Assembly (NCBI GenBank): GCA_902766185.1
Contig: CACXCQ010000195.1
Coordinates: 1-5,656 of the forward strand
Origin: an uncultured Eubacteriales bacterium
GTDB taxonomy: Bacteria; Bacillota; Clostridia; Peptostreptococcales; Anaerovoracaceae
DNA: 5,656 bases
Direction: 5' to 3'
Shown piece by piece: positions 1-5,544 of the stretch. The notes beneath the pieces were generated by a model. It did no database searches and was not told where the DNA came from. It saw only the letters and a list, made by a program, of their open reading frames with translations. Position 1 is the stretch's first letter; every line of letters starts with the position of its first letter. Position numbers and translations under genes: made by a program.

Positions 1-26
1 ACATCTGCTGTCTTCTTCTCGCCCAT
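1..26 (-). CDS. 5' end of a downstream gene, possibly the ABC transporter ATPase
   Basis: Only eight codons are visible, reading M-G-E-K-K-T-A-D, and the gene leaves the window at base 1. The start is supported by a strong AAGGAGG ribosome site ten bases upstream, inside the last codons of the permease gene. A single base separates the permease TAA from this ATG, so the two are almost certainly in one operon and translated together. In binding protein-permease-ATPase operons of the iron/B12 class the ATPase commonly follows the permease, which is the only reason for the suggested function. No Walker motif or other domain is visible in so short a piece, so the product is inferred from position alone. 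Confidence 0.55.
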
Positions 27-27
27 C

Positions 28-1128
28 TTACCGCATCCTCCTTCTGGTGATCATCATGTAGATGACTACCGGCGCGCCGAAGACCGCGGTCACCGTGCTG
101 ATGTTCAGCTCCACGGGCGCGAAGGCCAGGCGGGCGATCAGATCGCACACCATACAGAATACGCCGCCGCCCAAAGCGCAGCCGGGGATGACCACCAGAG
201 GCTTCGATGTCCCCATCGCGCCCTTTACCAGGAACGGCACCGCGATCCCCACGAAGGAGATGGGCCCCGCAAAGGCAGTCACGCACGCGGACAGAAGGCT
301 GGACAGGGTGATCAGTGCCGCCCGGAAGAACTTGATGTTGACCCCCAGACTCTGAGCGTACATCTCTCCCATCTGGTACGCGCCGATGGGCTTGGACATT
401 GCCAGCGTAAGAAGAAACCCTACGCCGCAGACCAGAAGACACACTCCCACGTTTGCCCAGGTCATGCCGGAAAAGCTTCCCTGGGACCATCCGTGGAGGT
501 TCGCGATGTCCGAATCCTCCGCAAAGGTGATCATGAACTCCGTGACTGCGTTACAGATGTAACCCACCATGATGCCGGCCACCAGCAGCATGCCCATGTT
601 CGGCACCCTGTGGGAGATCGCCAGCACGAACAGCGTGGCGATCATGGAGCCGACGAAGGCCGCGGTGATCAGCGTGAAGGAGGAAACGTGTTTTGCGTTC
701 TGCAGGAACACGATCAGCACGAAGGCCACAACCATCTTCGCGCCGGAGGATATCCCCAGAACGTAGGGACCGGCGATGGGGTTCTCGAAGAAGGTCTGCA
801 GAAGGAAACCGGCCAGGGCAAGCGCGCCGCCGAGGATCATGGATACGATGATCCTGGGCAGGCGGATGGTCCAGATAATATCCAGATTTTTTTCCGTACC
901 CTCGTGCAGGAAGATGGCTCTGGCGATCTCCCCTACGCTGATGTGCACATTGCCGGAGTTGATGTTCACCACGGTGATCACGGCGAAAGCCGCCAGCATG
1001 AGGATGAACACCAGGGCGCAGCGGGTCCTGCGCCGAAAGTTTTCCGCATGAAAGCCACCGGTCTGCTGACCGGCGGCTGACGGTAGTCTATTCATTTCTT
1101 CGCCTTTTGACTGAGGCTTTTTCTCCAT
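28..1128 (-). CDS. FecCD/BtuC-type ABC transporter permease
   Basis: This is the integral membrane subunit of a type II (BtuC-like) ABC importer for iron-siderophore, heme or cobalamin-like ligands. From the chosen start it is 366 residues, near the usual 330-350. The family signature is clear: R-L-P-R-I-I at about 89-94, a Gly/Ala-rich helix, then N-P-I-A-G-P-Y-V-L-G-I-S-S-G-A at about 116-130, and G-P-I-S-F-V-G at about 288-294, the coupling region that contacts the ATPase. Many hydrophobic helices follow a hydrophilic cytoplasmic N-terminus of about 35 residues. The ATG at 1128 is chosen because AGGA lies seven bases upstream. A TTG at 1161 in the same frame would add 11 residues but lacks a well-placed ribosome site. 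An ATG at 1095 is also possible. It follows the binding-protein gene by 55 bases and precedes the next gene by one base. The usual P-H of the coupling motif reads P-F here. Substrate is not determinable. Confidence 0.95.
   Translation of the reverse strand: MEKKPQSKGEEMNRLPSAAGQQTGGFHAENFRRRTRCALVFILMLAAFAVITVVNINSGNVHISVGEIARAIFLHEGTEKNLDIIWTIRLPRIIVSMILGGALALAGFLLQTFFENPIAGPYVLGISSGAKMVVAFVLIVFLQNAKHVSSFTLITAAFVGSMIATLFVLAISHRVPNMGMLLVAGIMVGYICNAVTEFMITFAEDSDIANLHGWSQGSFSGMTWANVGVCLLVCGVGFLLTLAMSKPIGAYQMGEMYAQSLGVNIKFFRAALITLSSLLSACVTAFAGPISFVGIAVPFLVKGAMGTSKPLVVIPGCALGGGVFCMVCDLIARLAFAPVELNISTVTAVFGAPVVIYMMITRRRMR
37..43 (-). promoter_or_regulatory. Strong ribosome binding site for the downstream gene
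   Basis: The minus strand reads AAGGAGG here, followed by a ten-base spacer to the ATG at 26-24. It lies within the final Arg-Arg-Met-Arg codons of the permease. This fixes the start of the downstream gene and supports translational coupling. Confidence 0.75.
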
Positions 1129-1135
1129 TGATCTG

Positions 1136-1139
1136 TCCT
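1136..1139 (-). promoter_or_regulatory. Ribosome binding site choosing the permease start
   Basis: The minus strand reads AGGA seven bases before the ATG at 1128-1126. The alternative upstream TTG at 1161 has only AGGG ending one base before it (too close) and GGAAGG about 12 bases away (too far). The internal ATG at 1095 has AAGG seven bases upstream and cannot be fully excluded. Confidence 0.5.
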
Positions 1140-1183
1140 GCCTTTGCTTATTGTCCGCCAAGCCCTGCGGCTGCCTTCCCGGA

Positions 1184-2371
1184 TCAGTCCAGCTTGTGGA
1201 TGTATTTCAGATCCTGCGGATCATCCTCGGAAAACAGCTTGTTGAAATCCAGAATCATGTCGGCGACAATATCCGTCCGCTGATACATGGCGCTGCTGGT
1301 GACCCAGCAGTTATCGTTCTGCACCGCGGCCATCTTCTCCATGATGGGGTCCTTGCCCAGAAGGTCATCCATGTTTTTGACGGATCCGTCGATGCTCCCG
1401 TTGTAGATGATGTAATCCGCCTCCATGGCCGTATCATAGAATGTTTCCATGGACATGTCAATGGATGTCCTTCCGCTTTCATCGTCCAGATCCTTGAAAA
1501 CGTATCTGGCTCCGGCGATCTCGATCATCTTGGGGATGTAGTCGGAGCTTCGCCGGACCACGGCCTTGCCGTCTGAAGAAATGTAGAAGAAAGCAACGGT
1601 CTTTTCAGTGTTCTTGAAGTCATCCAGCGAACGGATCGCTTCCATCTGGGCGTTGAAAAATTCGTCGGCCTGCTCCTCGTGATCGGTGAGCACACCGTAA
1701 AGCCGGATCCACTCCGCCCGGCCCAGAGGATCGGACTCGTAACTGGAACGGTCCACCATCACCGGGATGCCCAGGTCCTCGATCATTTCCTGCACTTCAG
1801 GCGTGTGGTCGATCATGGTGGATTCGATGGCAAGATCGCACTCTTCGTCCAGCATGGTCTCGTAATCCGGCGCGCTGTACTTGCCGGCGTAGATGATCTT
1901 CCCCTCCTCCATGGCCTTCTTCGGCTCATCGAAGGTCCAGGCGTCTGCCTTGATGGAGGACATCCTTATGTGGTCCAGCGCATCCATGGAACAGAACATC
2001 GCCATGGTAGCCGTTGCCGCCAGATAGATCCGGTCGATGGGCTTCTGGAGCACGATGATGTCAGCATCCAGCCCCTCCGGAGCGGTCTCACCCTCCGGCA
2101 CCAGCAGGAACCGCTGATGATCGTGGATGTCCACCAGGTCGAATCCGCCTTCATAGCGGTAAACGCTGTACTCCGTCGCCCGCTGCAGCTCCATAGTGCT
2201 CTCGTAGGTCAGTCCGGCGATCTCCGGTGCCGCGGCATCGCCTTCTCCTTCGGCGCCTGAGCCGGAGGAGCCGCCGCAGCCCGTGGCCAGTCCCATCATC
2301 AGCATGCACAGCGCGGTCATCACGACCAGCGCTCTGCGCCATGCAGTTTTTCTCGTCTCTCTGTTAGTCAT
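1184..2371 (-). CDS. Substrate-binding lipoprotein of an iron/heme/B12-class ABC transporter
   Basis: A 395-residue extracellular solute receptor that would deliver ligand to the permease encoded next. The N-terminus is a lipoprotein signal: Arg/Lys-rich residues 1-13, a hydrophobic core at 14-28, and L-A-T-G-C at 28-32, with Cys32 the likely lipidated residue. A short Gly/Ser/Glu linker follows to about 48. Residues 49-246 form the N-lobe, and residues from about 250 (K-T-V-A-F-F-Y-I) to the end form the C-lobe. This is the two-lobe, helix-hinged architecture of the periplasmic binding protein family PF01497 (BtuF/FhuD type). Characteristic stretches are I-V-L-Q-K-P-I-D-R-I-Y-L, L-G-I-P-V-M-V at 200-206, and I-P-K-M-I-E-I-A-G at 279-287. 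AAGGA lies eight bases before the ATG. The first eight bases overlap the end of the upstream gene, whose C-terminal part is homologous to this protein's N-lobe. The ligand is not evident. Confidence 0.93.
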   Translation of the reverse strand: MTNRETRKTAWRRALVVMTALCMLMMGLATGCGGSSGSGAEGEGDAAAPEIAGLTYESTMELQRATEYSVYRYEGGFDLVDIHDHQRFLLVPEGETAPEGLDADIIVLQKPIDRIYLAATATMAMFCSMDALDHIRMSSIKADAWTFDEPKKAMEEGKIIYAGKYSAPDYETMLDEECDLAIESTMIDHTPEVQEMIEDLGIPVMVDRSSYESDPLGRAEWIRLYGVLTDHEEQADEFFNAQMEAIRSLDDFKNTEKTVAFFYISSDGKAVVRRSSDYIPKMIEIAGARYVFKDLDDESGRTSIDMSMETFYDTAMEADYIIYNGSIDGSVKNMDDLLGKDPIMEKMAAVQNDNCWVTSSAMYQRTDIVADMILDFNKLFSEDDPQDLKYIHKLD

Positions 2372-5300
2372 TGATCTTTTCCTTCTTGTTTTCCTTTACG
2401 TATTCCTGGAAAAGCTGGTCAGCCTGTTTTTCTTCGCCGAAGATGGCGCCGCAGACCTTGATCCACTCCGCCCTGGCGTAGCTGTCCTTCTCATCCGAAG
2501 CCCGGTTGATCATCACCGGGATGCCCAGGGTCGCGAATCTGGACTGCAGAGTGCGCAGCTTCGCGGTCTTCTGTTTGGACAGCTCCTCCTGCTCCGCTGT
2601 GCTGTCCTTCGTGACCTTCTCCGGCAGCACGGCCTCTGGCAGTACTGCCAGGTCCGTTCCCGCCTTGATCATGTGCTTGTAATCCGGCTTCTCGTAGCTG
2701 TCCATGGCGGTGATGTCTCCCTTCTTCAGGGCTTTTTTGACCGCCTCGCTGCTGACTTCGGACTCCTTCATGCCGATGGAATCGATGGCGCCGGTCTGCT
2801 TCATCAGATCCATCTCCGTCAGCATATCCTCCGACGCGACGAAGGACTTGTCCACCGGCTGCTCGATGATGATGCAATCCTTCTCAAGGCCCGCCGGAAG
2901 CTCCGTTCCCTTGGGAACGATCAGGTAGTTGACCACGTTGTTCTCATAGAGCTCCGCCGTCACTTCGTTCTCTGTCTTGGCGATGGGTTTTCCTTCTTCA
3001 TCGTACTCGACCTTCGCCTCGCCGGTGCTCTGGGCACCGTCGTTCTGCGACGCCTCTGCCTCTGCGGTCTCCTCCGCCGAAGCGTTCACCGCGTCCGCGT
3101 CAGCGACGGTCTGAATGGTTTCGCTACCGCCGGAGCGGCTCACCGTCCTGGCGATCATGGCGGATGCCGAACCGTCGGCTTTCGCCAGCGCTTCCGAAGT
3201 GACCAGCGCAGTGCCATCGGCGTTCACCAGGACATCGGAAGGCATAGTGCCGGCGCTTCCGGTCTCCTCTCCGCTGTTCTGCTCATCCTTCTGGTCATCT
3301 GCCCCCTTTGCGTCCTTCTGGTCTTCCGCGTTCTCCTTTTTCTGGAGCGCGGTTCCGGAAGCCTGATCCAAAGCGATCAGGGTGATGCCCTTCTCGTACT
3401 TAAAGATCTTGAATTTGGTGGCGTACTTCACGTCCACGGCTCCCTCAGCCTTCAGGCCAAGAAGATCCGGCGCCTCCTTGGTCAGCTCCTTCGTATTGGT
3501 CACGTGACCGTCGGTGCCGGCGCCGCTCCCGCTGCCTTTTCCTGCTGTTGCCCCCGCCTTATAGATGAAGATAGTGTACTTGATCCAGTGAGGCTGGGAC
3601 ATGGCGGTGGTCCGGCCGATGATCGTGTTGTTGGCATTCAGCTTGACAGGAATGACGAACTTGGAGTTTCCGCCTCCCTGCTTAGAGTATACTCTTCCGT
3701 TAGCTTTAAGGGAATCGTATTTGCTGCTGCTGAATTCGATGGTAGCGTAAGCCTTGCCGCCTTTGACGGTGATCTTGTTGCAGCGGATGTAAGCCAGCCG
3801 CCCGGAGCCTCCGGACCAGCTGAACCGGTCAGGTGTGTACACCCCGTCTTTCAGACTGGTGGAGTTGTTCACGGCGCTGGTGCTCTTGCCGCTGTCGTCC
3901 TTCCACTTGGATTCCTTGTCCGCTTTATTATCGTTGTTGAACTTCGTCTGGTTGCCGCTGCTGCTCCCGGAATCCCCGCTGCGCGATCCCGTGCTGATGG
4001 TCGTGCCGTCCTTTACCTTTTTCGCACCGCCGCTGTAGAACATGATCCATTTGTCGGGCCGCCAGGGCTCCGTGGTCACATCCCCGTCCTCCTCATACTT
4101 TTTGGAGTGGGGAGTAATGTTCAGCCTTTTGTCCAGTGCGGATACGGGAACATTGAAGGAGTAGTAGCCGTTCTTGACCTTCGCCTTGATCCAGTTTTTC
4201 TTTCCTGCTCTCTTTGCCTGGGCCGGTGTGCCCATGTAGACGTAATCGTAGCCGTCGCCGGTCAGGGTGATGGTTGCCGTCATGGTTCCATTCTTCTTCA
4301 CCTTCAGAATGGTCCACGCGGGATCCTTTTCCTTCGGGTAGAGGTAGAACATCACCCTGCAGGTGGTGCCCTTCACCTTCCATGTGCCGGTTCCCAGCTT
4401 TTGTGTTTCAAGAGGTTCCTCGGTGTCGGTCTGGCCCGGGTCAGTCGGATCGACGTTGCCGGGTGCTGCCGGATCAGTCGGGTTCTCTTCCGCTGCCGGA
4501 TCTGTGGGATCGGTAGCTGCAGGATCGGTGGGGTCTGTAGACGAAGGATCGGTGCTCCCATCCGGGTTGGTGGGAGCATTAGGATCTGTCGATGTTCCCG
4601 GGGTTCCGGGATCCGTCGGGGTATTCTGGCCGCCCTGATCCGGTGTGCCTCCCTGGCTTCCAGAATCTGTGGAAGTGTTCTGGTCACCCTGATCTGAGCC
4701 GCCCTGATCACCGGTATCCTCCGGCACCGCCGGCTCCTCCGGCTCTACATTCGCCGGAAGGTCCGTGCTGTCACTGATCTTCTCCGCGCTGTCTGTCAGC
4801 GTGATGGTATAGTGATAGTTGATCCAGTGAGGCTCCGACATCGCCGTGCTGCGCGCTGCGCATTTGACTTCCTTGTTGACGTCCGTAGGCACGACAGTGA
4901 CGTGATCGTTGATGGGGTAGACATCCTTGCCGGAGGTCGCGGTCTTGGGATCGTACAGCGAAGGGTCCTCATTGCTTGACGAGACCTCTCCCATGTAGAT
5001 ATGGGTCATATTATCGCTGCTGGCTCTCAGAAAGGCATAGGTCTTGCCATTCTTTCTGACCACCTTATCGCAGGTCAGCTTCGCCTTGCCTGTGCCGCCG
5101 CCAAAGTCAAATTTGTCGGGCTTGTACGTCCCGTTTTCGTTGGCGTCACCCTTCTTTTTCTGGTTCTTCTGGTTCTTGACCTTTTTTGAAGTTCCCTCGC
5201 TCTTGTCGTTCCGGGCCTGCGTCTCCGCCTGCTGTCCGGACTCTTCGGGTTCCGCAGCCGGTGCTTCGGTCTCCGTCGGAGCAGGGGGCTCCGTCTCTTT

Positions 5301-5465
5301 GACCTCCGGCTTTGCCGGCTTGGTCTCCTTCTCCGTCTGGACAGTGGTCTCCTCCGCCGCCTTATCCGCCTCTGCGGAATCTTCCGCAAAGGCAGGCACG
5401 GAATACGTCATGACGACCATGACTGCCAGCAGAACTGCCAAAATACTTTTTCGGATTCTCTTCAT
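2364..5465 (-). CDS. Secreted three-domain NEAT-like protein ending in a half binding-protein (N-lobe only)
   Basis: A 1033-residue exported protein, probably an extracellular ligand-capture component of the ABC importer encoded after it. In order: a signal peptide at 1-27 (K-R-I-R-K, hydrophobic core, A-F-A at 25-27 as cleavage site); a disordered Glu/Thr/Pro then Lys-rich stretch to about 111; beta domain D1 at 112-224; a Thr-Asp-Pro-rich linker to 357; D2 at 358-480; a Ser/Lys-rich linker; D3 at 539-637; then 666-1027, clearly homologous to the N-lobe of the lipoprotein encoded next, but with a 144-residue insertion at 702-845 and no C-lobe. There is no lipobox, LPXTG motif or C-terminal membrane helix, so surface retention would depend on charge or on partners. 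GAGGAA lies five bases before the ATG. The stop overlaps the next gene's start (ATGACTAA), implying coupling. The NEAT-like call rests on recalled sequence patterns and not on a search; heme or metal binding is inference. Cysteines are sparse: 132 and 202 in D1, 369 in D2, 562 in D3. Confidence 0.9.
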   Translation of the reverse strand: MKRIRKSILAVLLAVMVVMTYSVPAFAEDSAEADKAAEETTVQTEKETKPAKPEVKETEPPAPTETEAPAAEPEESGQQAETQARNDKSEGTSKKVKNQKNQKKKGDANENGTYKPDKFDFGGGTGKAKLTCDKVVRKNGKTYAFLRASSDNMTHIYMGEVSSSNEDPSLYDPKTATSGKDVYPINDHVTVVPTDVNKEVKCAARSTAMSEPHWINYHYTITLTDSAEKISDSTDLPANVEPEEPAVPEDTGDQGGSDQGDQNTSTDSGSQGGTPDQGGQNTPTDPGTPGTSTDPNAPTNPDGSTDPSSTDPTDPAATDPTDPAAEENPTDPAAPGNVDPTDPGQTDTEEPLETQKLGTGTWKVKGTTCRVMFYLYPKEKDPAWTILKVKKNGTMTATITLTGDGYDYVYMGTPAQAKRAGKKNWIKAKVKNGYYSFNVPVSALDKRLNITPHSKKYEEDGDVTTEPWRPDKWIMFYSGGAKKVKDGTTISTGSRSGDSGSSSGNQTKFNNDNKADKESKWKDDSGKSTSAVNNSTSLKDGVYTPDRFSWSGGSGRLAYIRCNKITVKGGKAYATIEFSSSKYDSLKANGRVYSKQGGGNSKFVIPVKLNANNTIIGRTTAMSQPHWIKYTIFIYKAGATAGKGSGSGAGTDGHVTNTKELTKEAPDLLGLKAEGAVDVKYATKFKIFKYEKGITLIALDQASGTALQKKENAEDQKDAKGADDQKDEQNSGEETGSAGTMPSDVLVNADGTALVTSEALAKADGSASAMIARTVSRSGGSETIQTVADADAVNASAEETAEAEASQNDGAQSTGEAKVEYDEEGKPIAKTENEVTAELYENNVVNYLIVPKGTELPAGLEKDCIIIEQPVDKSFVASEDMLTEMDLMKQTGAIDSIGMKESEVSSEAVKKALKKGDITAMDSYEKPDYKHMIKAGTDLAVLPEAVLPEKVTKDSTAEQEELSKQKTAKLRTLQSRFATLGIPVMINRASDEKDSYARAEWIKVCGAIFGEEKQADQLFQEYVKENKKEKIND
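2385..3470 (-). other. Half substrate-binding-protein module (N-lobe homologue)
   Basis: Residues 666-1027. It follows residues 49-246 of the adjacent lipoprotein: P-D-L-L-G-L matches P-E-I-A-G-L; Y-A-T-K-F-K-I-F-K-Y matches R-A-T-E-Y-S-V-Y-R-Y; L-I-V-P-K-G matches L-L-V-P-E-G; L-G-I-P-V-M is identical; A-R-A-E-W-I matches G-R-A-E-W-I; and E-E-K-Q-A-D matches H-E-E-Q-A-D. Two insertions are present, one of 144 residues at 702-845 and one of about 20 residues near 950-970. The C-lobe half is wholly absent, so it cannot close around a ligand as a normal receptor does. Confidence 0.85.
2931..3362 (-). other. Disordered acidic/Ala-rich insertion inside the N-lobe module
   Basis: Residues 702-845. 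The composition is dominated by Ala, Glu, Asp, Gln, Lys, Ser and Gly, with few aromatics (only Tyr821 and Tyr840), so it is probably unstructured. It lies between I-T-L-I-A-L-D-Q and N-Y-L-I-V-P, which are contiguous beta elements in the adjacent lipoprotein (D-L-V-D-I-H-D-H-Q-R-F-L-L-V-P). The insertion therefore sits in a beta-hairpin turn where the fold can tolerate it. Confidence 0.8.
3555..3851 (-). other. NEAT-like domain D3 (type A)
   Basis: Residues 539-637. It aligns with D1: G-V-Y-T-P-D-R-F-S-W-S-G-G-S-G-R at the start, K-G-G-K-A-Y-A-T-I in the middle and T-T-A-M-S-Q-P-H-W-I-K-Y at the end. At about 99 residues it is more compact than D1. V-I-P-V-K-L-N-A-N-N precedes the conserved close. 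It has one Cys, at 562. A short Gly/Ser/Lys linker joins it to the N-lobe module. Confidence 0.6.
3580..3595 (-). repeat. 16-base exact repeat, copy in D3
   Basis: The plus strand reads TTGATCCAGTGAGGCT, identical to 4819-4834. It encodes the end of the conserved S-x-P-H-W-I-x motif of D3. It reflects descent of D1 and D3 from one domain, with strong conservation at this motif. Confidence 0.85.
4026..4394 (-). other. NEAT-like domain D2 (type B, divergent)
   Basis: Residues 358-480. It differs from D1 and D3: it begins G-T-W-K-V-K, has K-N-G-T-M-T-A-T-I-T-L-T-G-D-G-Y-D-Y-V-Y-M-G-T, then Y-S-F-N-V-P-V-S-A-L-D-K, and ends P-D-K-W-I-M-F-Y. The Tyr-rich Y-D-Y-V-Y-M-G segment aligns with D1's H-I-Y-M-G loop. 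The closing W-I-M-F-Y parallels the P-H-W-I-x-Y of D1 and D3, but His is replaced by Asp-Lys. This suggests a second subtype, perhaps with a different ligand or affinity. I recall similar domains in clostridial surface proteins but cannot name a family with certainty. Confidence 0.5.
4422..4619 (-). repeat. Degenerate Thr-Asp-Pro repeat linker between D1 and D2
   Basis: Residues 283-348, within a longer Gly/Gln/Asp/Ser-rich linker spanning about 226-357. I count nine T-D-P triplets and one V-D-P, spaced irregularly, with Ala, Gly and Asn between them. At DNA level this shows as recurring GGATC(A/T/G)GT-like units on the plus strand. It is a flexible spacer of the kind seen in wall-spanning Gram-positive proteins and a likely site of length variation between strains. 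Confidence 0.85.
4794..5132 (-). other. NEAT-like domain D1 (type A)
   Basis: Residues 112-224. It opens with G-T-Y-K-P-D-K-F-D-F-G-G-G-T-G-K and closes with S-T-A-M-S-E-P-H-W-I-N-Y, a pattern repeated in D3. Predicted beta strands alternate with a loop, D-N-M-T-H-I-Y-M-G at 151-159, in the position where NEAT domains carry their ligand-contacting helix. Cys132 and Cys202 could form a disulfide that D3 cannot make, because D3 keeps only the first. The loop after Y-M-G is about 20 residues longer than in D3. Ligand binding is inferred, not shown. Confidence 0.6.
4819..4834 (-). repeat. 16-base exact repeat, copy in D1
   Basis: Second copy of TTGATCCAGTGAGGCT (plus strand), here encoding the S-x-P-H-W-I-x motif of D1. 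Flanking bases diverge quickly, so this is motif conservation between domains and not a mobile repeat. Confidence 0.85.
5385..5465 (-). other. Signal peptide region of the large surface protein
   Basis: Residues 1-27 have a basic n-region (K-R-I-R-K), a hydrophobic core of about 14 residues and an A-F-A cleavage motif before E-D-S. There is no Cys near the site, so this is a Sec/type I signal, unlike the lipoprotein signal of the next gene. Confidence 0.88.
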
Positions 5466-5498
5466 CGTTGTTCCTCAGTTGCGGTAAGACGCGCGTCA

Positions 5499-5525
5499 GG
5501 GAACCATCCGGACCGGATGGTTCCC
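5499..5525 (-). terminator. Perfect 12-bp hairpin in the intergenic spacer (terminator without U-tract?)
   Basis: Bases 5499-5510 pair perfectly with 5514-5525 (arms GGGAACCATCCG and CGGATGGTTCCC) around a three-base loop. It begins about 19 bases after the stop of the upstream surface-protein gene, where a terminator would sit. On neither strand does a T-run follow, so it is not a standard intrinsic terminator. It could instead be an attenuating, processing or transcript-stabilising element that lowers read-through into the import operon. No convincing -35/-10 pair is visible for the large gene in the 79-base spacer. Confidence 0.45.
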
Positions 5526-5544
5526 CCAGCGCAATCGCGTTTCG

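Noticed and set aside
493..1080. 195-codon plus-strand open frame opposite the permease
   Set aside because: The His/Gly/Asp-rich product is typical of an antisense shadow; the permease on the other strand has clear family motifs.
1129..1161. Upstream TTG start extending the permease by 11 residues
   Set aside because: No ribosome site is at a workable distance from the TTG, while the ATG at 1128 has AGGA seven bases upstream. It remains a minor possibility.
2364..2400. LPXTG sorting signal or C-terminal membrane anchor on the large protein
   Set aside because: The C-terminus is hydrophilic and Lys/Glu-rich, ending K-E-K-I-N-D, with no LPXTG-like motif or hydrophobic segment.
4422..4619. 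Possible CRISPR-like or tandem repeat array
   Set aside because: The short recurring units are irregular in length, lack unique spacers, and are in frame as Thr-Asp-Pro codons of a linker.
2283..4697. Long 804-codon open frame on the plus strand antisense to the large gene
   Set aside because: It lies wholly opposite two well-supported genes, its product is low-complexity without recognisable domains, and it mirrors the codon bias and repeats of the true strand.
5466..5544. Cobalamin riboswitch, T-box or Fur box in the leader of the operon
   Set aside because: The 79-base spacer is too short for a cobalamin riboswitch with the following start, and I see no B12-box, T-box or Fur-like AT-rich inverted repeat; only the GC-rich hairpin and palindrome are present.
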